64,000 bases of DNA from Methylocapsa sp. S129. GTDB lineage: Bacteria; Pseudomonadota; Alphaproteobacteria; Rhizobiales; Beijerinckiaceae. Of this stretch, positions 18,424-25,754 are shown piece by piece. Location of the stretch: NCBI RefSeq assembly GCF_009765995.1, contig NZ_LMUI01000060.1, forward strand, positions 18,218 to 82,217. The letters run 5' to 3'. Under the pieces are notes generated by a model. It saw only the letters and a program-made list of their open reading frames with translations, ran no database searches and was not told the DNA's origin. Every line of letters begins with the position of its first letter. Positions within the stretch are counted from its first letter, which is position 1. The translations under genes and the position numbers were made by a program.

Positions 18424-19409
18424 GACGCCCAACGGGTCGAGAGCCCCCGTCCGAGCCGAGCCGCCAGCCCGCGCAGACCCTTTGGAGCGAAGGCGATGAC
18501 GAGCACGACCAGTGCGCCGTAAAGCGCGACGTCGATTCCGGGAATGCGGCCCGTCAGGGCTTTGGCGCCTTCCGCAAGGCCGTGCAACGCCAAGGTGCCG
18601 ATCAGCGGCCCGAATGCTGTTCCCAAGCCGCCGATGATCGGCGCCAGCAGCGCCTCGACGGAAACCGCGGCGCCATAGGCGATGTCGGCGTTCACATAGA
18701 GGAAATATTGCGCGTAGAAGGCTCCCGCCGCCGCCGTGACGGCGGCCGATAGCGTGATCGCCTGCAGCTTCACCTTGAATGTGTCGATGCCGAGCGCCTG
18801 CGCGGCGCTCTCGTTCTCACGGATCGCGACGAGATAGGCGCCGAAGCGCGAACGCTCGATCGCGCGCGTGAGGATCAAGACGAGGGTCACGAGCGCCAGC
18901 GCGATCCAGAAGAAGATCGCGCGGCTGGCGAACTGGAAGTTCCCCGGCGCGACGTCGAGCTTCAACAATGTTCCCGCGGCGCCGCCGGTAAAGGGCGAGG
19001 CGTTGGCAACGATGCGGAACACTTCGGCGAAGGCGAGCGTCACCAGCGCGAAATAAGAGCCGCGCAGCCCTGAGCGAAAGCTGAGGAAACCGATCGCTGC
19101 GCCGACCGCCGCGCCCGCGCCAATGGCGGCTGCGAAAGCGACATAGGCGTTCAATCCGTAGCGCGCCTGCAGGAGCGCCGTTCCATAGGCGCCTGTCCCG
19201 AAGAACGCCGCGTGTCCGAACGAGAACTGGCCGCCGTAGCCGCCTAAGATGTTCCAGCCCTGACCGGCGAGGGCGACCAGCAACGCCAGCACCATCGCAT
19301 TGAGGACCGTGTTCGCCGAAGTCGCCAGCGGCGTCAACGCGAGGAGCGCCGCGACAACGAGAATCGGCGCATAAGCCGAAAACATCCCCCTTGCGCCGGA
19401 GACCGTCAT
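18420..19409 (-). CDS. livM: Branched-chain amino acid-type ABC permease LivM
   Basis: 329 residues from the ATG at 19409, which overlaps the livH stop (ATGA); the longer upstream frame is a livH shadow. About nine hydrophobic segments are present. GGYGGQFSFGHAAFFGTGAY is the conserved LivM segment, and the cytoplasmic loop AIRENESAAQALGID contacts the ATPases. It forms the channel together with LivH. Confidence 0.92.
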   Translation of the reverse strand: MTVSGARGMFSAYAPILVVAALLALTPLATSANTVLNAMVLALLVALAGQGWNILGGYGGQFSFGHAAFFGTGAYGTALLQARYGLNAYVAFAAAIGAGAAVGAAIGFLSFRSGLRGSYFALVTLAFAEVFRIVANASPFTGGAAGTLLKLDVAPGNFQFASRAIFFWIALALVTLVLILTRAIERSRFGAYLVAIRENESAAQALGIDTFKVKLQAITLSAAVTAAAGAFYAQYFLYVNADIAYGAAVSVEALLAPIIGGLGTAFGPLIGTLALHGLAEGAKALTGRIPGIDVALYGALVVLVIAFAPKGLRGLAARLGRGLSTRWAS

Positions 19410-20275
19410 GCCCGCGCTCCGAAGAGGCCTGTCGGGCGAACCAGCAGCGCGAGAATGAAGATGACGAAAATGCCGAGCTGCCCGAGGCTCTCGCCGAAAT
19501 AGAGTCCCGATAGGCTTTCGACGACGCCGATGAAGAGGCCGCCGATCATCGCGCCGGGCGCTGAGCCCATACCGCCCAGCACGACTACAGTGAAGGCCAC
19601 GAAAACATAGGCGTCGCCGACGCGCGGCTGCACGTAATAGCTCGGCAGCAGGACGCAGGCGGCGATTGCGAGGCAGGCGGCGCCGAGGCCGAAGGTGACG
19701 GCATAGACATGCGCCACGTCGATGCCGACGAGCGCCGCGCCGAGCTTCTCCTTGGCGACGGCGCGGATGGCCTTGCCGGTGTCGGTTTTCTTGAGCAGCG
19801 CCCAGAGCAGCGTGGCCGTCACGCACGTCACTGCGAACGCGATCACCCGCGGCGCCGGCAGAAAGACGAATCCGAGATCGACCGTCGAAAAGCCGTAGGG
19901 CACGTCAATGGTGCGCGTGTCGGATCCGAAGGCGGCGAGCAGCGCGTTCTCGATGAGAATGGAAAGCCCAAGCGTCACCAACAGGGTGTTGCTGTCTTCG
20001 CCATGGCTCGCCGGTCCGATGATATAGCGCTGCGCGCCATATCCGAGAACGAAAAACAGCGGCGCCAGGCCAAAGACCGCTATGAGCGGATCGACGCCCG
20101 CCTGCTCAGCGAAGAAGGCGGCGAACATCGCCGCCGTGAGGATCGCCCCATGCGCGAAATTGATGATGTGCAGGACGCCATAGACGAGCGTCAACGCGAC
20201 CGAAACGAGCGCGTAGACCGCGCCCGTCAGGAGACCGTTGATCACGGCGGCGATGACAATCTCGGGCGCGAACAT
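19406..20275 (-). CDS. livH: Branched-chain amino acid-type ABC permease LivH
   Basis: 289 residues, almost entirely hydrophobic helices. The family segments YALVSVALTLVYGVLHIINF (near residues 21-40) and the loop KAIRAVAKEKLGAALVGIDV are present. It starts 9 bp after the binding-protein gene and overlaps livM by four bases. Confidence 0.92.
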   Translation of the reverse strand: MFAPEIVIAAVINGLLTGAVYALVSVALTLVYGVLHIINFAHGAILTAAMFAAFFAEQAGVDPLIAVFGLAPLFFVLGYGAQRYIIGPASHGEDSNTLLVTLGLSILIENALLAAFGSDTRTIDVPYGFSTVDLGFVFLPAPRVIAFAVTCVTATLLWALLKKTDTGKAIRAVAKEKLGAALVGIDVAHVYAVTFGLGAACLAIAACVLLPSYYVQPRVGDAYVFVAFTVVVLGGMGSAPGAMIGGLFIGVVESLSGLYFGESLGQLGIFVIFILALLVRPTGLFGARA

Positions 20276-20284
20276 ATTTGGCGG

Positions 20285-21508
20285 CTATGCCGGCACAGGG
20301 AAGATCGGCTTGGCGTTGGCGAAGGCGTCGGGGAAGACCACCTTGATGTCGCCGCCCTGGACCTGGGTATTCACGGGCGCGGCGCCCGTGTTCTGGCCGT
20401 TGACGAACTTTGTCGGTCCATACGGCATAATGTGCTTGGAGAAGGTCGAGGTCTCCAGCGCCGCTGTGATCTTCGCACGATCGACCGAACCGGCGCGTTC
20501 GATGGCGTCGACGAGCAGCAATACGGCCGAATAGTTCAACGCCACGTTATAGGTGAAGAACTTGCCCATGCCGTCTACTTCTTTTTTGAGGGCGATCGCC
20601 GTCTCGTTGCGCGGATCGTACCAATGGTTGGTGTCGATCACATTTTCCGCAGCCTCCGGGAATTCCTTGACGAAGCGATAGTTCGAGGCGGCGCCGTTCA
20701 ATATGGCGAAAATGCCCTTGGGTTTGATGCGCTGTTGTTGCATCGTCCGCGCCAGCAGCACGAACTCGCCGTAATAGCTCGACGGAATCACGAGATCGGG
20801 GTTCTTCGCCTTGATCTGCAGAGCGACATTGGACATGTCGCGCGAGGGCGTCGGGTGGGCGATCGACTCGATCACTTCGAAGCCGCGTTTGGGAAGCTCG
20901 GTCTCCAGCAGCTTGGCGAGGCCCGAGCCGAACAGGCCGTCCTCGTGAACCAGCGCGATGGTCTTGATCGGTTTTCCCGCCGCGTCGTTCAGCTTGACAA
21001 GATTGTCGAGCGCCTGAGCGCTCACGATCGAAGACCCGGGTCCAAAACGGAATGTGTTCTTAAGTCCGCGATTGACGATCTGATCGTTGACGCCGACATC
21101 GACGATATAGGGCAGATCGTAGCGCGAGGCAGCCTGGCTGGCGGCGAGGCAGATCGGGCTGGCGAAGCCGCCGACGATCGCGCAGACCCCCTCGGCCTGC
21201 ATGCGCTCGACCTCGCTGACGCCGCCTTCCGGCGTCGATAAGGCGTCGCCCTTGACCGCCTCAAGATTCACGCCACCGAGCGCCTTGACGCCGCCCGCCG
21301 CGTTGACAGCCTTGATCGCAAATTCGGCGCCGAGCTGGCCGGCCTGGCCGTCGAAGGCGAGCGCGCCGGTCAGCGGCTGCAGGATGCCGATCTTGATCGA
21401 CGTCGCCTGCGCGCGCGCGAGCCCTGGCAAGGCGAAGGCGCCGGTCGCCAAGCCCACGCCCGCCTGGAGTGCGCCGCGGCGAGAAATTCCGGTTCTATGC
21501 TTTGTCAT
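20285..21508 (-). CDS. livK: HAAT-family periplasmic substrate-binding protein (LivK-like)
   Basis: 407 residues. The N-terminus has a twin-arginine-like start (SRRGALQAG) and a signal ending near ALARAQA. The mature sequence opens with IKIGILQPLTGALAFDGQ, the usual entry of type-1 HAAT binding proteins. The C-terminal lobe carries LLLVDAIERAGSVDRAKIT. The start codon overlaps the end of the regulator gene (ATGA). The protein fixes the specificity of the importer and is the best handle for finding the pathway substrate. Confidence 0.9.
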   Translation of the reverse strand: MTKHRTGISRRGALQAGVGLATGAFALPGLARAQATSIKIGILQPLTGALAFDGQAGQLGAEFAIKAVNAAGGVKALGGVNLEAVKGDALSTPEGGVSEVERMQAEGVCAIVGGFASPICLAASQAASRYDLPYIVDVGVNDQIVNRGLKNTFRFGPGSSIVSAQALDNLVKLNDAAGKPIKTIALVHEDGLFGSGLAKLLETELPKRGFEVIESIAHPTPSRDMSNVALQIKAKNPDLVIPSSYYGEFVLLARTMQQQRIKPKGIFAILNGAASNYRFVKEFPEAAENVIDTNHWYDPRNETAIALKKEVDGMGKFFTYNVALNYSAVLLLVDAIERAGSVDRAKITAALETSTFSKHIMPYGPTKFVNGQNTGAAPVNTQVQGGDIKVVFPDAFANAKPIFPVPA

Positions 21509-22344
21509 CGCCTCTTTCCCCTCTCCTCGCGGGCGTTTCCCGCTTGCGTCTCTGAACCCTTGGTCGTTCCGGCCTCGGCGTGGCCATTCTCCACCGGCGA
21601 CCAGCGGCGGCCGCCATTCCTGCCCGTGCGCGCGAGATCCATGCGGAAAGCGTAGCGGTCGGGTCGATAGAGCGCGTGAAGATGCTCCACGCCGCGACCC
21701 TTGCCGTCATAGACGACGCGCGTCAGCGCGATCAGCGCCGAACCGATATCGACATTCAGCGCCGCGGCGGCTTCCGGCGAGGCGAGAACCGCGCTGATTT
21801 CCTGCGTCGCACGGTCGACGGACACGCCCGATCGCTCGAGCAGCGCGAGGAGCGGCTTCGAGGCGAGCTCAGGTTCGGTATAGGTGACGCCGATGCGCTC
21901 GGGGACATGGGTCGTCAAATAAGAGAAGGGTTCGCCATCGACGATTCGCACCCGCACCGAGCGCTGCACGCGCTCGCCCTTGACCAGGCGCAGCGCATCC
22001 GCGACCATGGCGGGAGCATCTTGATAGCTGAAAGCCAGGAGCCGCACATCGGTGGACCGGCCCATGGCGATCAAATTGCTGAGCACATCGGCGAGGTCGG
22101 CGACCACCGGTTTGACGGCATTTTGCAAGGCGATGAAGGTTCCAGCGCCCCGACGTCTGTCGATCAGGCCTTCGCGCTCCAATTCGGCGAGGGCGCGCCG
22201 CACCGTCACCCGCGAGACATTGTGCTCGCCCGCCAGTGCTTGCTCGCCTGGAAGCGTGTCGCCCGCATTGAGGCCGCCGTTGGCGATACGCTCGCGCAGC
22301 ACCAGATAAACCTGACGGGCTTTTGGGAGTTCGACGCCGACCAA
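21505..22344 (-). CDS. GntR/HutC-family transcriptional regulator with UTRA domain
   Basis: 279 residues. The winged-helix at about residues 10-70 reads LRERIANGGLNAGDTLPGEQ then NVSRVTVRRALAELEREG, and it is followed by a UTRA ligand domain. The tail is short, polar and low complexity. It is the first gene of the long minus-strand operon, four bases overlapping livK, and faces leuC across a 123-bp gap. It therefore probably controls both units, sensing a pathway metabolite. HutC relatives sense urocanate and other small acids. Confidence 0.88.
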   Translation of the reverse strand: MVGVELPKARQVYLVLRERIANGGLNAGDTLPGEQALAGEHNVSRVTVRRALAELEREGLIDRRRGAGTFIALQNAVKPVVADLADVLSNLIAMGRSTDVRLLAFSYQDAPAMVADALRLVKGERVQRSVRVRIVDGEPFSYLTTHVPERIGVTYTEPELASKPLLALLERSGVSVDRATQEISAVLASPEAAAALNVDIGSALIALTRVVYDGKGRGVEHLHALYRPDRYAFRMDLARTGRNGGRRWSPVENGHAEAGTTKGSETQAGNAREERGKRR

Positions 22345-22370
22345 TTCAGACTCGCAAATAGTGCTTTTAA

Positions 22371-22390
22371 TTGTCTACATTATAATACAA
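22371..22390. promoter_or_regulatory. AT-rich dyad in the gntR/leuC divergent promoter
   Basis: TTGTCTACATTATAATACAA has TTGT and ACAA ends around a TATAAT readable on both strands (plus 22381-22386, minus 22379-22384). It is the only AT-rich patch in the gap. An operator for the adjacent GntR regulator overlapping a divergent -10 element is the simplest reading. A good -35 box was not found. Confidence 0.4.
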
Positions 22391-22467
22391 CATGAGCGAG
22401 TCAAGCGCGTCTACGGAAGCGTCAGCCTTTGCGGAATGATGAGATCGGAATGGCGAGATAGGACACG

Positions 22468-23871
22468 ATGAGCCGAACAATCATCGACAAGCTTTGGGAC
22501 GCCCACGCGATCACGACGCGCGAAGACGGCATGAGCCTGCTTTGGATCGACCGGCACTTGCTTCATGAGGGTTCGTTCCATGCGTTCGATCAATTGGATA
22601 AGCGCGCCGCCGCGGTGGCCCATCCAGAGGCGACATTCGGCGTCGCCGATCATTACGTGCCGACCCGCGGCAGGGCGAAGGGAATCGCCAATTCCGAGAT
22701 CGCGCGCATGGTCGATCTCCTCAAGGAGAATACGCAGCGGCATCATATCCGCCTGATCGGTCTCGACGACTCTCGTCAGGGCATCGTTCACGTGACCATT
22801 CCCGAGCAGGGGTTGACGCTGCCGGGATTGACGATCGTCTGCGGCGACAGCCACACATCGACCCACGGGGCCTTCGGCGCCTATGCGTTCGGGATTGGGG
22901 CCTCCGAGGTCGCCCATGTTCTCATGACCCAGACGCTGTGGCAGAAAAAGCCCAAGCGCATGCGCATTACTATCGAAGGCGCGCTCGGTTCCGGGATAAC
23001 CGCCAAGGACGTCGCCCTCACTATTATCGCCCGCATCGGCGCCGACGGAGCGCAGGGCTGCGCGATCGAATATGCGGGATCCGCCATCCGCTGCCTGTCG
23101 ATGGAGGGCCGGATGACCCTTTGCAACCTGTCCATCGAGGCGGGCGGACGGCTCGGACTGGTCGCTCCGGACGAGACCACTTTTGCTTGGTTGCAGGGCC
23201 GCTCGTTCGCGCCGCAAGCCAAAGCTTTCGACGAAGCAGTTGAGGCGTGGCGTGCGCTCGGCAGCGATAGCGACGCCAAGTTCGACCGCGAGGCGAGCTT
23301 CGCGGCGCGCGAGATCGCCCCGACTGTGACCTGGGGCGTCAGTCCCGAGCACGCCGCCCCGATCGACGGTGCGATCCCCGATCCCGCTAACATCCGGGAC
23401 GCCAGCCGCGCCGCGGCGGTGCGCGATGCGCTGGCCTATATGGACCTCAAGGCCGGCACTTCGCTAGCGGCCATCCGTATCGATAGAGTCTTCATCGGCT
23501 CCTGTACTAACGGTCGCATCGAGGATCTGCGCGCGGCCGCGGCAGTGCTGGCGGGCCGCCAAGCCGTTGTGCCCGGGCTCGTGTCGCCAGGTTCGTCCAG
23601 AGTGAAACGGCAGGCCGAGGAAGAGGGGCTCGACCGCATTTTCCGGGACGCCGGCCTGGAATGGGCCGATTCCGGTTGTTCGATGTGCGTCGGCATGAAT
23701 GGCGATGTCGTCGCCGCGGGCGAACGTTGCGCCTCGACGACCAACCGCAACTTCAAGGGCCGGCAAGGTCCAGGCGCGCGCACCCATCTGATGTCGCCAG
23801 CGATGGCGGCCGCCGCCGCTGTCAGAGGCCAATTGACAGATGCGCGCGAGCTTCTGGCAGGACGGACATAG
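22468..23871 (+). CDS. leuC: Aconitase-superfamily hydratase large subunit (LeuC type)
   Basis: 467 residues, matching LeuC length. The 4Fe-4S ligands are Cys346 in IGSCTNGR and Cys404/Cys407 in CSMC, spaced as in LeuC. Substrate-loop motifs CGDSHTSTHGAFGAYAFGIG and GMGDVV-like GMNGDVV are present. LeuC with LeuD isomerises 2- to 3-isopropylmalate, but close relatives hydrate citraconate, maleate or dimethylmaleate. The gene diverges from the HyuAB/lyase operon and not from leucine biosynthesis genes, so a catabolic role is possible. Sequence alone does not separate the options. Confidence 0.85.
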   Translation: MSRTIIDKLWDAHAITTREDGMSLLWIDRHLLHEGSFHAFDQLDKRAAAVAHPEATFGVADHYVPTRGRAKGIANSEIARMVDLLKENTQRHHIRLIGLDDSRQGIVHVTIPEQGLTLPGLTIVCGDSHTSTHGAFGAYAFGIGASEVAHVLMTQTLWQKKPKRMRITIEGALGSGITAKDVALTIIARIGADGAQGCAIEYAGSAIRCLSMEGRMTLCNLSIEAGGRLGLVAPDETTFAWLQGRSFAPQAKAFDEAVEAWRALGSDSDAKFDREASFAAREIAPTVTWGVSPEHAAPIDGAIPDPANIRDASRAAAVRDALAYMDLKAGTSLAAIRIDRVFIGSCTNGRIEDLRAAAAVLAGRQAVVPGLVSPGSSRVKRQAEEEGLDRIFRDAGLEWADSGCSMCVGMNGDVVAAGERCASTTNRNFKGRQGPGARTHLMSPAMAAAAAVRGQLTDARELLAGRT

Positions 23872-23882
23872 GGGGAGGGCCG

Positions 23883-24530
23883 ATGGAGCCGCTCAACATC
23901 ATCGAGACGCCGGCCATCCCGTTGGCGCTCGCCAATGTCGATACGGACCAGCTCATCCCGGCGCGATTCATGAAACGCCCGCGCGCAGCGGGTTACGGGC
24001 CGTTTTTGCTCTACGATCTTCGCAACATCGGGACGGGCCAAGCAAGCGACAGCCTTCTCGACGACCCTCAGCGCGCCGGCGCCGCCGTCATGATCGCTCG
24101 CCGCAATTTTGGCTGCGGCTCGTCACGGGAGGCGGCGGTCTACGCCCTGCTGGATTACGGCATACGCTGTGTGATCGCACCGAGCTTTGGCGATATTTTC
24201 GCGTCGAACGCCATCAAAAACGGCGTGTTGCCTGCTCGCGTCTCGGAGGCCGACGCCGAAGAGCTTCTGGCCTCGCCCAGCGCGACAGAAGGGCGCGCCA
24301 TACGCGTCGATCTCGCCGCCCAGACGATCATCGCAGGAAATTTGGTCGTTCTATTCACAATCGACCCTGTGTGGAAAACTCAGCTCCTCAACGGCTGGGA
24401 CGATATCGATCTGACCATGGCCGAGCGTCCCGCCATCGATCGCTTTCGAGCGCAGGATCTGAGAGCGCGCCCGTGGGCGGCGGTCCCCGACGGTGAAAAC
24501 ACGTTCAATAATGACCCGGTCGAGAATTGA
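23883..24530 (+). CDS. leuD: Aconitase-superfamily hydratase small subunit (LeuD type)
   Basis: 215 residues from the ATG at 23883, with a GGGGGAGGG ribosome site just before it and 11 bp after leuC. The swivel domain shows NVDTDQLIPARFMK, then NFGCGSSREAAVYAL and the APSFGDIFASNAIKNG segment conserved in LeuD. It pairs with LeuC to form the active site. It is slightly longer than typical LeuD (about 200) because of a polar C-terminal tail. Confidence 0.87.
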   Translation: MEPLNIIETPAIPLALANVDTDQLIPARFMKRPRAAGYGPFLLYDLRNIGTGQASDSLLDDPQRAGAAVMIARRNFGCGSSREAAVYALLDYGIRCVIAPSFGDIFASNAIKNGVLPARVSEADAEELLASPSATEGRAIRVDLAAQTIIAGNLVVLFTIDPVWKTQLLNGWDDIDLTMAERPAIDRFRAQDLRARPWAAVPDGENTFNNDPVEN

Positions 24531-24656
24531 ACGCATATTATTGTTTTGTAACATGAATCTTGGTCTCGATAGGGAGCCGCAGACGCCTTTCCGCTCCTGC
24601 GTCTAGCCCTGATCAACTGTCGAGCGACAAACATGCGGCGCCCGAAAATGGTCGGG

Positions 24657-25727
24657 TCAATGGGTCAACCGATTGCCGTTTTGCGCGTCGAAGAAATACA
24701 TGTTCTTGGCCGGCGCGGCGAGATTCAAGATGTCTCCCGGGCGCCTCTCGATACGCTCGCGAAAGACGCCGACTAGACTCTGTGCGCCGAAGCGGGCGAC
24801 GATATGGGTTTCCGAACCCGTCGGCTCGACGACGATGATCTCGGAGGGAAAACCGCCTGCATCGACGATGAGATGTTCCGGGCGGATGCCGAGCGTAACC
24901 GGGCGACCGTCCGACGCGGGCGGAGCCGCGCCGAGGGGCATGCTGAGGCCATCCTCCGTGACAAAGGAGGGAGCGCCGTTGCTGATGACGACGCGTCCCT
25001 GGAACAGATTCATCGAAGGCGAACCGATAAATCCCGCGACAAAAAGATTGGTAGGACGATCGTAGAGATCGAGCGGCGCGCCTATCTGCTCCACAACGCC
25101 GTCGCGCATGACGACAATCTTGTCAGCCATGGTCATAGCTTCGATCTGGTCGTGCGTCACATAGACGATCGTTGTTCCGAGCCGGTGATGTAGCGACTTG
25201 ATTTCGGCGCGCATCTGGACGCGGAGCTTCGCATCGAGATTCGACAGGGGCTCGTCGAATAGAAAGACCTTGGGATCGCGAACGATTGCGCGTCCCATAG
25301 CGACGCGCTGACGTTGGCCGCCGGAAAGCTGGCGCGGAAAGCGGTCGACAAGACTTTCCAATCCCAGAATCTCCGCGGCTTTGGCTACTTTTGAGGCCAT
25401 GATCGCCTTCGGCGCGCCTTTGAGCTTGAGCGCAAAGCTCATGTTCTCGGCGACGGTCATATGCGGATAGAGCGCATAATTCTGAAACACCATAGCCACG
25501 TCCCGCTCCTTTGGCGGAACATTGTTGACCAGGCGGTCGCCGATGAGGAGTTCGCCGTCCGTAATGCCCTCCAGCCCCGCCAGCATGCGAAGCAGCGTGG
25601 ACTTGCCGCACCCGGAGGGGCCCACCAAGATGACGAATTCCCCGTCGGCGATATCAACCGAAACGCCCTTGATCACTTCGACTGCGCCAAACGCCTTGCG
25701 CAGGTTGCGGATGGCGACTGAAGCCAT
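24657..25727 (-). CDS. Sugar ABC transporter ATPase (MalK/UgpC/MsmK family)
   Basis: 356 residues from the ATG at 25727. That ATG has a GAGGAG site 8 bases upstream; a further ATG at 25742 lies before that site and is less likely. Walker A is GPSGCGKST, the signature is LSGGQRQR and Walker B is VFLFDEPLSNLDAKL. A C-terminal TOBE-type regulatory domain follows (FIGSPSMNLF, LGIRPEHLIV). It is the last gene of the LacI-controlled operon and powers the two permeases. MalK-type ATPases can serve several sugar importers. Confidence 0.92.
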   Translation of the reverse strand: MASVAIRNLRKAFGAVEVIKGVSVDIADGEFVILVGPSGCGKSTLLRMLAGLEGITDGELLIGDRLVNNVPPKERDVAMVFQNYALYPHMTVAENMSFALKLKGAPKAIMASKVAKAAEILGLESLVDRFPRQLSGGQRQRVAMGRAIVRDPKVFLFDEPLSNLDAKLRVQMRAEIKSLHHRLGTTIVYVTHDQIEAMTMADKIVVMRDGVVEQIGAPLDLYDRPTNLFVAGFIGSPSMNLFQGRVVISNGAPSFVTEDGLSMPLGAAPPASDGRPVTLGIRPEHLIVDAGGFPSEIIVVEPTGSETHIVARFGAQSLVGVFRERIERRPGDILNLAAPAKNMYFFDAQNGNRLTH

Positions 25728-25754
25728 GTTCGTTCTCCTCATAGAACCGGATGT

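Noticed and set aside
19709-21241. 510-codon plus-strand open frame over livH/livK
   Set aside because: It is antisense to two clear genes, and its Asp/Arg/Gly-rich composition is typical of high-GC shadows.
24575-24607. AGACGC...GCGTCT inverted repeat between leuD and the ABC operon as terminator
   Set aside because: The arms are only six bases with a long loop and no T run, too weak to call.
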